Positions 49,704 to 64,000 of a stretch of 64,000 bases of DNA are shown piece by piece. The DNA lies in contig NC_051088.1 in the NCBI RefSeq assembly GCF_901709675.1, positions 11,062,193 through 11,126,192 on the forward strand, written 5' to 3'. A program made the translations under genes and the position numbers. Position 1 is the stretch's first letter, and each line of letters opens with the position of its first letter. Source of the stretch: Syngnathus acus. Its lineage: Eukaryota > Chordata > Actinopteri > Syngnathiformes > Syngnathidae. The notes below the pieces were generated by a model. The model was not told the DNA's origin, did no database searches, and saw only the letters and a program-made list of their open reading frames with translations.

Positions 49704-49899
49704 CACGTGATCGACATGCGTGTGCATATTCCCGAAGTGTTCTCAAAACTGTACGTTCATACTGGATGAGCGTTAATGCTTGACATAATTCATATCAGGC
49801 TAGGTGCCCCCCTCACCAAGTTTGTGCGTGTGTGTGTGCAGGCCGGGCCTCCTTTGTCTGCTGACACACGTGGGGCTCAAACATGAGTGAGTTTATAAA
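49704..49899 (+). promoter_or_regulatory. pmel: pmel core promoter with TATA box, two E-boxes and a SOX motif
   Basis: TATAAA is at 49894-49899, 54 bp before the start codon, placing transcription start near 49925. CACGTG E-boxes, the core MITF site, occur at 49704-49709 and 49867-49872. CTTTGT, a SOX core, is at 49852-49857. MITF with SOX10 control is established for PMEL in other vertebrates; binding here is inferred. Confidence 0.6.
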
Positions 49900-49952
49900 G
49901 CCTCTTTGCGGTTGCCGGCTGCTCACTAAAGGGATACTTGACGAGGAGCAAG

Positions 49953-52900
49953 ATGATGAAGACGTCGGCTGTGCTGCTGGTGCTGCTGGTAGTTGCCTCA
50001 CGCTCTGTGGCCAGTAAGTAAAGAAGATGCTTTTAAAAAAAAAAATAATAATAATAAAGTCATTGTTAATATGAAATAATAAGATAAGGCTAATGGAAGT
50101 ATATATAGAATATATTTCTAGTGTGTCATACCTGTAAATATTGCATTTATAGACGTGATCAAAAACGAAAAAATGGCAATATCGGGTTGAAGAAAGGTTT
50201 TCGGTGGTATCAAACAGGTTTAAAAAAATGTCTTCGAACAAAAGTTATATGTGGATGACATTTACGTATGTTTGCCGCTTTAAAATAAAATGCCATTTTT
50301 TTTATTTGTTGTAATCCATATTCTAACCTGTGACTTTTTAATCTGCATTAAACTCTCAAACACCTGAGTGTCACATGAGAAGGATTGAAGAAAGCAAGGC
50401 TACATTCAGGCATTTGTATGTATTATATAAAAAAATAACAAATACACCTTGATAGTGGGTGCCATTGGACAAAAATTATGTTAGACAATTTAATAATTAA
50501 TAAATGAAATACAGTGGAAACACTCTCGTAGGTCAAACAATTTTAGTTGAGACAACAATTTTTCAAAGTCTTCAATTTTATTTATAGAGCACTTTTGGAG
50601 TTTTTTTCCCACAGGAAATAAATACTGGAGACGTTCATTGTTCTAATAAAACCTAATAAAATATTTTATGTACCATTTTAACATTGTTATCTGTCAAACA
50701 ATTGTAAGTTAGCAAGTGACGTTTTTTTAAAGTCTTAAATTTTGTTTCTTAGTACTCTTGTGACAATCTTCTCTTTGCATTCCTTCTTGTTGGCACCATC
50801 AAAAGCTGTCACGACTCGTCCCCGGTTGCTTTATTATGTCTGTGTTACCATGGTTTCTGTTAACGTCGCCCCTCCCCTCCTGTGTTACCTCAATCATTGT
50901 AATCACAGTCACCTTCCTCTTGTTACCTGTCTTGTATTTAAGTCCTGTCTGCGTGTCACTCCCTGTCGGATCATTGATGTCGTTCTTGGTTCTTGTTTCT
51001 TTTGGTTCCTGTCTTTGCCAGTCTGTCGGTCGGTCCGTTAAGTTGTGTCAGTTTGCCGGTTCTGCTAGTTTGTTCCCCTTATCCTCTCTTCCAACTACCT
51101 TTTCCCTTCAATAAACCCTGGTCCAAGCTGCATTTGGTCGCCCTGCTCCATTCCGATCCGTGACAAAAGCCAAAGAAAAAGCTAAATACATGCTTTGAAT
51201 TGAAAAAACATTATTTCCTTCTCTTTTTATAATATTTATCCTAGAGTCCAAGAATCGCTTCATTCGCTATCCATCCTGGAACACCAAGCTTTACCCAATA
51301 TGGAAAGTTGGAGACCCCCGTTACGCAGACTCTTGGAAAGGTTTGTATCTCAACACATGGGTATTCATTCAAACATCACATTTGGCTGTGTAAAACGTAC
51401 TTTGGAAATATTTGTTACGACACATGCCCTTTTATTGGCTGAGTTTTGCCCAAAGTCGGCTCAAGCTCACCTGCGTTCCTAATGAGTGGAAAGAAAATGG
51501 ATGGTTGGATGTTAAGACACTTCATGTTTTCTGTGTGTTCTACGCACAGGTGGAAAGGTAACATTCAATGTCGCCAACGACTCCCCAACTCTGACCGGAG
51601 CCAAAGTGACCTTCACCATTGACTTGGAATTCCCCCACAACCAAAAAGTACAAGCCGATGGAGACGTGGTTTGGGCACAAGACTGCGTTGTAAACGGTAA
51701 CATATGTATGCATACACACAAAACTGTACTCAATACACTACAAAAACGTAGGCTGGCACCGGAATGTTAAATTGGTCTATTTGGTCTATTACAAACAAAT
51801 AGGACTTGAACCACCACCAAACTCCTCCCAAAACCTTTTTTAGCACAACAAACCACACACAAGTGGCTGACTTGAAACCGGACGTCCTTTACAATGTGAC
51901 TGCTGAGAGATGATATTCTTAAAGCAGAAGTCAACCTCAAAATCTTCTTTGAAATAATATGTTTTGTGTGGCCCAGCTCGTCGAAACAGTGTTCTGATTA
52001 ATCTTTTGTGTGTGAAATATGAATTTAACAGGCAAAATCCACTTGTTTTTATCCATTACAAGGGGCAGCCATTTTTCCACTTGCTGTCGACTGAAAATGA
52101 CATCAGTTGCCAGGTCTCAGGTCACAACAAATCACGACTCAGCAGTTTTCTGAATCTGAGCTGTGATTGGTTGTGGCAACTATGATGTCATTTTTAGTCA
52201 ACGGCAAATGGCAAAATGGCCGCCCCCTCCGATTGATAAAAACGGGTGAATTTTGCTTATCAATTTATATTGCACAAATGCAATATTAATCAAAATGCCG
52301 TGTTTAGACTAGTGGGGGCACCGACAACATAATATTGTCAAGAAAGTATTGCGATTGACTTCCACTTTAATGATTTGTGTCGCATTCTCTTTCAGGAACC
52401 AAATTTCTGGCATCCGAAACCATTTTTCCAACTCCGAAAACAGACGGGGAAGCAGTTTTTCCCGATGGGACACCAATCAAGAAGGACACAAAGCCCAACT
52501 ATGTGTTTGTCTGGAAGACCTGGGGTAACTGAAGCCCTCTTTTTACAATGTATTTCACATACAGCAGTCATTTAAGGAATCAGGGATGTATTTGAAAAGT
52601 TATTTAATCAAGTTATGCTCATTTTGATCATTATTTGTCCGGAGCAGGTCAGTACTGGCAGGTGGCAGACGGTCCCTCATCCACCCTTACTATCGATACA
52701 ACTGACATTCCACTGGGCTCCTACACCATGGACATCGTCATCTATCACTACCGGAGCAAAGAGAAATTCATTCCTCTGGGTTATGCCTCCACACAGTTTT
52801 CCATCACAGGTAGGGATTTCAGATGGGTGTGAACCCTGCATAAGACACTCAAGGGAAGGGAATAATTGTTCTTCATTGATAGCCTAAATAAGTCTTCATG

Positions 52901-55415
52901 TATTTCAACTACAAACAGAAACATTTTCGGGGGATCCAAACATGAACAGGCGAGTTACTTTTTGGCTGCTCCTCGTAGGCCTACATTAATTGAAATGAAT
53001 ACAAAAACCTTGAACCATCAAAACATGTGGCTACCTCCTTTCACTGCTAATTGATGACCCAAAAACTGGTCACCAATCCCCTTAAAGTTGCCATCACGGT
53101 TTTGACGTTTCTTGTCTGCCTTACAGATCTGATTGTGTGACTGTATGTTCATTTCAAGACCATCTCCATCCAACGGGATCAATATGTTGATCAACAACTT
53201 TTTCTCTGTGCAGATCAAATCCCATTTGCCGTCTCCCTGAACCAAGTGGACGACATCCTGGCTGGGGACATGAGCTTCGTCCTGAACAGGGCCATTGCCT
53301 TCAGCGTCAGCCTGCACGATCCCAGCCAATTCCTGAGCGACGCCGATATCACCTTCAACTGGGACTTTGGGGACACCAGCGGGGCTCTCATTTCCAGAGA
53401 GCTGACCGTCACGCATACCTACGTGAGCGCCGGCTCCTTCAAGCCCCGTGTGGTGGTCCAGGCGGTGATTCCAGACAAGGCTTGCATCCCTCCTGTGGAT
53501 ACCACAACCAAGGCCCCCGCGCCACCCAGTGATCAGGAAACCTCAGGTATGCCATCTTGTGTTCATGATGACATGTGCCTGTGCATGCAGATGTCATTTA
53601 ACACGTGTCTTGTGGCAGCTGCCGTAGTCCCCCCTCTGGGTTCCAGTAAAGTAATCCGTTTGAGGACCAACGCAATTCATTCAGACACGGAGGAGGAAAC
53701 GAGTGAAGACGAGACCTCCACCGCTCAACCCGCCCAAGAAGGAGCTCCAGCCGCTAGAACTCCTTCCCCCACCAACGAGGCACACGCTGACCCTGCCACT
53801 AACACTTTAAGCGAGGAGGCGGGCAACGATGTAGAGATGGAAGGTAAAGATGCCTGCAGTGACTTTTTTTTTTTTTTTTTTGGATGCACTCATGTATGTA
53901 ATTCCTGACGGTCGTTTTTCCTCAGCAGGTTTAAAGCGACCATTGTCACTGACAGGCCAATCCGCGGTTGTTTTCGTCGTCAAAAGGGAAACAAAGGACA
54001 AACCCACTGAGGATGACTGTGTAACATATCGATATGGCTCCTTCTGCGCTGACATTCAAGTGGTTGGTGGGTTCCTTGTCGTTACTTGCCCCTGATCAAA
54101 CTTTTCCTAGGTGAATATCAGTGTCGGCAAACATTTTCTCTGTTTTTCAGAGGCCGTCGACAAAGTCGAAATTGTACAAATGGACAACAGCATGACAGCA
54201 AGACCAGGAATGAAGAACAATGCTATTGATCTCACTGTAACCTGCCAGGGAAGGTGAATGCACCCCCTAGATTAGAACATCTATAAATGATTTCGAGTAG
54301 AACCTAATCAATCTCTTTCAGAAAGCAGGTTGTCCTTTTGATTTTTTTTCTTCACCACTGTGTTATGCCTGTAAAACATGCATGCATGTGATCTTTGGCT
54401 TTGAATGTATTACTGAGGCGTCTCTCCCGCTCACTCAGCTTCCCCAAACAGGTGTGCAGCATGATTCTGGATGCAGAGTGCTTGAAGCCCATTCACACCA
54501 CATGCAACATGGTGGAGCCCTCCAAAGAGTGCCAGATGGTATTGCATCATTTCTTCAACAGCTCCGGCATCTACTGCATCAACGTGTCCATGGCCAACGA
54601 GGTCAGCTTGGCCACCACCAGTGCAAAAGTTAACATTGACATGGGTGAGTATGGTTATTATGGATGAATGCGCTTGCTCATTTTCTTGTCTGCTTACTGA
54701 CACACCCCATTTTTGTTTCAGGCTTGGGGCTGTCCTCCTCCAGCATTATCACCACCGTGCTGGGTGCCACGCTCCTCGTTTTGTCTTTAGGAGTAGTGGC
54801 ATTTTCTTACAAGTAAGTCATGTTTCTGTCAGTATGCATATTTGCATACTTGCCATTTTTGCACTACATACTGAAGAGTAGGCTATACATATGGTGCACT
54901 GCTAAGTTTGTTTTGAGGGAGACCTGCCTCAAGACCAGACAGATTTTAATGCATCACCAGCCAAACAACGAAAATAAAAACGTTTACTATCTTGCTTTGA
55001 TATCATATGCCAGCTCTACGAGAAAAAAAAAATCATACCCATGACGAGTCGTTTAATGTCATCCCTATGCCTCTAGGGGGCGTATTTGCTGAATATTTGG
55101 GGACCAACATGATACTGTGATGTAACAACTTGTAAAGCCCTCCTCTTTTGTTCCTTTGAATGTATTCATTGGCAGTTTTAACTTGATAAAGTGATCACTT
55201 CAATAGCCTGAGGTTTTGCACTACTTAAGATGCGACCATCACTCAACAGGTGGCTGAAGTCCTACCACCATCTGAAAGGAGACGTCACGGGAGGCGAGGA
55301 CCCTCAGGCTGGCTGGCATCTCAGTGGTTCCACAACATCAATGCTGTGGAAGATGTTCAACAGGCAGGGGGGAGTGGTCGATCAGCATCCCCTGCTGCAG
55401 GACAGACTAGTGTGA
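49953..55415 (+). CDS. pmel: Premelanosome protein (PMEL/PMEL17/Silver)
   Basis: Melanosome amyloid scaffold: after proprotein-convertase cleavage its luminal fragments form the fibrils on which melanin deposits. Exons: 49953-50013, 51245-51340, 51550-51696, 52396-52524, 52648-52809, 53214-53546, 53619-53843, 53929-54066, 54151-54253, 54439-54644, 54722-54812, 55250-55415. All phases join, giving 1857 nt and 618 aa (human 661). Order: signal peptide (MMKTSAVLLVLLVVASRS), N-terminal region (FIRYPSWNTKLYPIW, VTFNVANDSPTLTGAKV), PKD domain (FNWDFGDTSGALISRELTVT, HTYVSAGSFKP), a short acidic Ser/Thr/Pro segment (exon 7) in the place of the human RPT repeats, the KR cleavage region (VVFVVKRE), the Kringle-like domain (YRYGSFCADIQVVE through CINVSMANE), a membrane helix (exon 11), and a tail with DQHPLL, the acidic dileucine sorting signal, ending in Val. 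Teleosts have pmela and pmelb; I cannot say which this is. Confidence 0.96.
50807..51165 (+). mobile_element. Solo LTR (359 bp) in pmel intron 1
   Basis: The element starts TGTCACGACTC and ends GATCCGTGACA, so it has TG...CA ends with a 7-bp inverted repeat. A 5-bp target duplication AAAGC flanks it (50802-50806 and 51166-51170). It holds a TATTTAAG promoter-like box near 50936 and AATAAA at 51110-51115, in LTR order. No internal retrotransposon sequence is present, so the two LTRs of the parent have recombined. It ends 79 bp before exon 2. The superfamily is not certain. Confidence 0.85.
51420..51515 (-). repeat. Degenerate CATCC-family interspersed repeat fragment, reverse orientation
   Basis: On the minus strand it reads CATCCAACCATCCATTTTC, then CACTCATTAGGAACGCAGG, TGAGCTTGAGCC and GACTTTGGGCAAAAC, the same order as the copies at 9218 and 18715. 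It lies in pmel intron 2 close to exon 3. Confidence 0.65.
51919..52370 (+). mobile_element. Complete MITE with terminal inverted repeats and TTAA ends (copy 3 of 3)
   Basis: The left end TTAAAGCAGAAGTCAACCTC and the right end, read in reverse complement as TTAAAGTGGAAGTCAATCGC, are imperfect inverted repeats extending over about 33 bp. The element is 452 bp, bounded by TTAA on both sides, as in elements with TTAA target duplications (Kolobok and piggyBac types). It has no transposase frame. It lies in pmel intron 3 and stops 25 bp before exon 4. Confidence 0.8.
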
Positions 55416-55929
55416 ACAAGGGCCCAGAGGGCATCTCCATGTCACAGCTTCTCCTCACTGCTCCCTTTTTGTACTTTTTTTTTTTTTTAAAAGATACCCT
55501 TTTTTTAAGATTGAACACATGTATCAGTTTCTTGTGAATCAAATACGTTGCTGAATTACACCAGATTAATGTCCTCAAAATTTTGGTAATCAAAACAATG
55601 AATCATCCCTAAATTTGTGTTTTCCATTAAACTTTGCTTGGAGCATTTTTGTCCTTCCTGTAATAACAATTGCATTGAATTACTCAAGCCCAGTTGTTGC
55701 CCAAACTTAAAGTTTATTCTAAATTCCAACATTTTGTCAGCTAGGTTTTATAAGCCTAAGATAAAATCTTGATGGAAACTAGACAAATTGACTTGCCACA
55801 TGACTTTATTTGGAGCCAGGAAGAACATTTGGAATAACTTTTAACAACCAATCTGGCAACTGACCGACAGACACTTGTCTGGAATGCCTTCAAGATCACA
55901 TAATTAAATTCCCTAGTTTCTTGTGCCTT
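55416..55929. terminator. Convergent 3' ends of pmel and alpha-tubulin
   Basis: ATTAAA at 55626-55631 is the likely pmel poly(A) signal (3' UTR about 0.2 kb). TTTATT at 55805-55810, which is AATAAA on the minus strand, serves the tubulin gene about 120 bp after its stop. The two ends are under 200 bp apart and do not seem to overlap. Confidence 0.55.
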
Positions 55930-58527
<2,598 letters not shown>

Positions 58528-58667
58528 GTTTTCGTCTCGGGTTTAAGGCAGGAAAGAGGACGAAGAAAAATATTTTTGGGGTGGGTATTTCTAAGAGGTT
58601 TGCGTTGCGTGTTGTACCCAACGGGGTCGATGCAACAACTGCTGAATGGGAGGGCGGTGCTTGCACA

Positions 58668-58673
58668 TATATA
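58668..58673 (-). promoter_or_regulatory. tuba1: TATA box of the minus-strand alpha-tubulin
   Basis: The minus strand reads GCGTATATATGTGC, which puts transcription start near 58640 and leaves a 5' UTR of about 110 nt before the Met-only exon. Confidence 0.6.
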
Positions 58674-58713
58674 CGCGCACGGCAGCACTGGGCAGAGCGA
58701 AAAGCGCACTCTA

Positions 58714-58727
58714 CTGCCCCCTTGTAG
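58714..58727 (-). promoter_or_regulatory. CTCF-like motif upstream of alpha-tubulin
   Basis: The minus strand reads CTACAAGGGGGCAG, one mismatch from the core consensus, about 40 bp upstream of the TATA box. Confidence 0.35.
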
Positions 58728-59589
58728 GTAACATTAATACATCTTTTCTTAAACGAATTTCCCCGGTGTGCAATGCGATGCTTATCTAATCTGCTGTGCT
58801 CAAAATGAGCTATCATAATCTGTTTTTTGCTATTTTCATTCTCGTGTGCGATCATGCTTCATTATTCTTAACGAGGACGTGATTACCGCTTGTCATCTAG
58901 CAGACGCAGGACGAAGCGTCCAATTCTTTAGGCGTGGCATTTGGCAATCAATAGAGGATTGCGTGTATGTGGTCTACCATGTGTGTTGGTTTACTGGCCA
59001 TATTACTTTCTAACAATATACCTACCTATCTATAGATCTTTCTTCTGTCTCAATGGGGTAAATGATCGCAATAAGTCTTATAATAACGATTATTATTGTG
59101 CTCCTTTTTCATTCTAAGGCAGAAATTACATGGGAAATGGTTGTAATCAAATTTTAGAGACAGCAAACTTAATCAGAAACTAAGACCTTTGCAAGAATGC
59201 AGTACTGCAAATAGCCTTATTTGCAGCTACCATGGTTACATAGGATGTCCATGATGGCTGCCCACCTTCCTCATCTCCCTCTTTTTTTATTTTCTCCTCA
59301 TCTCCCTCTTTTGTGTCCTCATTTTCTGCAGTGACGTCATCCAGTGGGCCGATCACATGACCACTGCGTCACTTAGCTGCTCTCTCGGTGGTATGGGGCG
59401 TTTCCTCACTTTCTAACCTCTGTGCGAACTGAAAATGACTGCTGTGGATTGTTGTGATGTGCAAAGCAGTGACATTTGGCATTGCGTTTAGTTTCTCAGC
59501 TCGTGTCTTCTTTTGCCAGGAAAAGGCCGAGCGCTTATGCAAGGAACAGTAGTAAGATGAATGGATGAATGATGGATAGATGAATAGAT

Positions 59590-59593
<4 letters not shown>

Positions 59594-59672
<79 letters not shown>

Positions 59673-59677
59673 AAGAC

Positions 59678-59720
<43 letters not shown>

Positions 59721-59722
59721 GG
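59594..59722. repeat. (GA)n followed by (GACA)n microsatellites
   Basis: About 37 uninterrupted GA units run from 59594 to 59668, followed by about eleven GACA units ending near 59722. The homopurine strand could form triplex DNA. The apparent open frames here encode only repeat. Confidence 0.95.
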
Positions 59723-60156
59723 AAGTGAAGACTCGAGAACATTCTCTCCTCCTCCTCCCTCTCCTCCTCCTCCTTCATGTCAGCAGCTGTGGCAAAGGGA
59801 GCAGCTGCACTCCGAGACTAGAATGCTAAAAAGATGGGAGTGGTCCTTTCCTGGCACCAAAGCGACTGCGTTGAATTGAGCGAAGAGAACATGACCCTAT
59901 TCCCCGGGCGGCACTTTTTCCATTAAGCACAGCACAACTATATTAAACAACAATAGATCACATTTTCGCCTTGCAGTAGAAAAATGGGATGACTTTTGTG
60001 TTGTACTGATTTCCACAATGTAAACAAGGAAAACAGAATATTGTGACATATTGTTAGTTCTGAATATGGGTCCATAGCAATGATGGAAATTATAGTACTG
60101 TACATACAAACAACATTTTAAACATTTTACCATTCTTAATATGTATGTAAAAATAG

Positions 60157-60204
<48 letters not shown>
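60157..60204. repeat. (TTA)n microsatellite
   Basis: Sixteen or so uninterrupted ATT units in the spacer between the tubulin genes. Confidence 0.95.
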
Positions 60205-60205
<1 letters not shown>

Positions 60206-62300
60206 GACTGCAAATGAATTGCACAACAGGCAAATTTATCCATGCAGGGACGAATATAATGTAAATCAGCCAAATGCGCTAAATTCAGATCAAGTCACTC
60301 CAAGTCTTCTCTCCATTGTACGACCCAAACCATAATGAGCTAAACTTGAAAAATATGCAAGCACGAGATCTTATTTGCGAGTAACTTTAGCATGTGTTCT
60401 GCTTTATTTTCATTTTGGATGAAAGTTTAACATTGGCTAAGATCTGCATTATACTGCATAAGGTCCACATAACATAAGTAAAACAACACAAGACGTAGGA
60501 TTTCTAACATGAGTACAGTAATTTACTAAAGTGAGTCACCTAACGTAGAACGTCTAAGTGGCATTGAATTTCTATTTTTAGATGCATCAGATTCAAAGGC
60601 AGAAAATTGTAGGCCTTGGGACAACTTGTCAAAGAATTTCTTTGTTGTCAGCAACCAAGACACCAAGCTATTCAATAGTATCAATGTTTATGAACGATTT
60701 AACACTATGTGCGGCCTTGACCATGCAGTCTTTCTATAGTACTGTATATTCACCACAATGTATTGAACGCGGTTCTAAAAAGCTGAATAAGTACAACCAT
60801 TTTTGAGATGAGGACATTAGCGTAAATGAGTCAGGAAGCAGCCTCAGTCGAGCAGGGCAGCTGCTGCAGGGTTGCTGCTATTTAAACTGGGTCACGTGAC
60901 AACCAGATAAAGGCGGTCTTATGCGGATACTGGGGCTGTGTCTAGGCAACGGCACTATTCATCCCCTAGCAACCGTTAAATCTTGGGAGGAGGAATGGGG
61001 GTTGGGCCATCTGTGCTGGTACATGACTGGACTGGATGACCTCATTTGTCAGCTAAAGCCTTTGGAAACAAAGATTGGTCACGAAATCAGTCTGGGACTA
61101 GAAACAGAGGCGTTGTTTACTTGATAATCATGGATTATCTTTGTATTGCAAATGATGTCTCACAAACGTGTGAGTGCAGACAATCAAATGATCGCTAATG
61201 TAGGACAACTTTAATCGGAGCTTGGGTGGACTGAACCGCCTAATGGATATTTCCTTAGCAAATCAATGACATGTATTATGCACGAGACTCAGCAGATCAA
61301 TATTGCTGCTTGCCTGAACATCAAATACCATAGATACATAAAAGCTATACATTCAAAAAAACGAACAAATAATGATGTTCATGTGATGCTATTTTTAAAA
61401 AGGTGTTTCAGGTGTTTTCATTACATTGTGAATACCACTTGTTCATTTAACTAGTGTGAATGGAAAGACATTTGAGCATTTATTACATATGCTTGATAAG
61501 GACGATACAAGCATGTGTAGTAAAGCAACACAGCTTTAGGTTTATTTGCATACTAGTAGGCCAAAAGTGGCGCAGGTTGTGGAACAAAATGTTACAAATA
61601 GTACACGCTCTTCTTGCACACCATAGTCTTTCAAGTACTAGTTTGTCTTAATAATGAAGACAAGTCGTTCTAGTCCATGGACCTTCATCTATATTTTTAT
61701 CCTTTACTTGGAGGATAATAGTAAATTCTTGCTAGTTCCGCCTTGTGTTACTAGAAGTACGAATACTACTCGTTTGAGCATTTATTCCATATCCTTGCCA
61801 TAAGTTGTAAATGCAGTTTATTTTCATGCAGTCTACGTGGCTTTGATTCCAGCACCAGTGACCCAATGCCAAACCTCCACCAGTCAAATCCAGATGAAAA
61901 AAAAAAAGAGTCCTGACAACTGCACCAAGCAAACTATTTGAGTGGCTCTCTGTGGTGACACATGAAAAAGACGCAATAATTCTACGGATGGAAAAGACAC
62001 AATCTTTCTACGAGCATGCTCGAGTTGTTCTAGTAAGCCAGATACTTATTACAACAGTGTCATGAGTACATGAACATCACGTTCCATGTCAAGGAAATGG
62101 TAAAAGTGCTCAAAGGGCTTTTAAATGATTTCTCTTATGTGAGATTATGCAACATTGTACTTTCAACTAATGGTCTGAGGCCTGTCTTCTGGTAGCATCA
62201 CGTTGAAATTACGCAGCATTTTCCTCTCAGCTAGCCATGCTTTCTGCACAAAGCCGGGTGGGGCCAGGGAGGGTGCTTGTGTGACAGCTACTAAGATCAG

Positions 62301-62432
62301 CCAATAGAAAGCCACGGATAGTTGACTGACAGGCATCTGTCCACTAATAGGAGAGCACTTGAAGTCGCCGCGCCTCTGATCAGCCAATGGTGACACAGCA
62401 AGCAGCGGCGCGAGGTCGCGTCAGTATAAATA
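62301..62432 (+). promoter_or_regulatory. tuba1: Promoter of the plus-strand alpha-tubulin: two CCAAT boxes and TATA
   Basis: CCAAT occurs at 62301-62305 and 62384-62388, and TATAAATA at 62425-62432. Transcription should start near 62455, leaving a 5' UTR of about 100 nt. The architecture differs from that of the minus-strand copy, which has a TATATA box and no CCAAT close by. Confidence 0.65.
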
Positions 62433-62557
62433 CTGTCTCGAGTCTCCGGGTGCGCCATAATGTCTTACATCGACCGCGTAACAGTCGGATTGTAAGACAA
62501 TTCCTCAACGGACTTCCTTGTTGTAACCTCCTCGATTGACCCCTCAAGAAAAGCAAA

Positions 62558-64000
<1,443 letters not shown>

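Larger units (their letters stand above)
47163..49952. other. coq10a upstream region and intergenic DNA before pmel
   Basis: The GC-rich part near 47040-47600 is the probable coq10a promoter. The rest is AT-rich, with a C-run plus (AC)n microsatellite at about 48338-48370 and a CTCF-like site at 47914. No exon of a known gene is visible. A possible plus-strand leader exon at 47186-47252 is discussed in the findings. Confidence 0.5.
58728..62299. other. Intergenic spacer between head-to-head alpha-tubulin genes
   Basis: This 3.6-kb spacer holds a perfect CRE (TGACGTCA, 59332-59339), a perfect E-box palindrome GTCACGTGAC (60891-60900), and three microsatellites listed separately. No gene is visible; the open frames have low-complexity or unrecognised translations. 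The CRE and E-box are far from both TATA boxes and could be enhancer elements or chance. Confidence 0.55.

Noticed and set aside
59488-59879. Open frames of 96 and 99 codons
   Set aside because: They translate the (GA)n and (GACA)n microsatellites only.
60582-60806. Possible exon in the tubulin spacer (74 codons, acceptor-like TTTTTAG before it)
   Set aside because: No recognisable family, no matching donor and no partner exon nearby.

Overview
This is vertebrate nuclear DNA, almost certainly from a ray-finned (teleost) fish. Genes are split by GT-AG introns. The proteins are close to vertebrate families, and the intergenic DNA carries fish-type repeats: a tRNA-derived SINE, CATCC-headed interspersed repeats, a MITE family, a solo LTR and many microsatellites. 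I cannot fix the species; the repeats look percomorph-like. There are no prokaryotic features.

Layout: (1) 1-4241, minus strand: the N-terminal half of racgap1, running off the left edge, with a 227/251-bp satellite in one intron. (2) 6576-29605, plus: a complete 25-exon DPP6/DPP10-type inactive dipeptidyl peptidase (789 aa as modelled), closest to DPP10. (3) 31184-40693, plus: complete 11-exon mitochondrial citrate synthase cs (469 aa). (4) 44751-47162, minus: complete 5-exon coq10a (249 aa), convergent with cs. (5) 49953-55415, plus: complete 12-exon pmel (618 aa). (6) 55930-58527, minus: complete 4-exon alpha-tubulin, convergent with pmel. (7) 62558 to the right edge, plus: the first exons of a second alpha-tubulin, head-to-head with the first.

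From memory, the human counterparts RACGAP1, TUBA1A-C, CS, COQ10A and PMEL all lie on 12q13, so most of this is an old vertebrate linkage group. The DPP10-like gene is the odd one out: human DPP10 and DPP6 are on other chromosomes. The genes do not form one pathway. cs and coq10a are both mitochondrial, racgap1 and the tubulins are cytoskeletal, and pmel is pigment-cell specific.

The points most worth a second look are the DPP10-like paralog, near-identity of the two tubulin genes through an intron, a duplicated splice donor in cs, repeats lying against pmel splice sites, tandemly duplicated CTCF-like motifs, and a perfect 22-bp hairpin. I did not find an undescribed multi-gene system. All exon models were made by hand from splice signals, reading phase and remembered human proteins; no alignment or transcript data were used.
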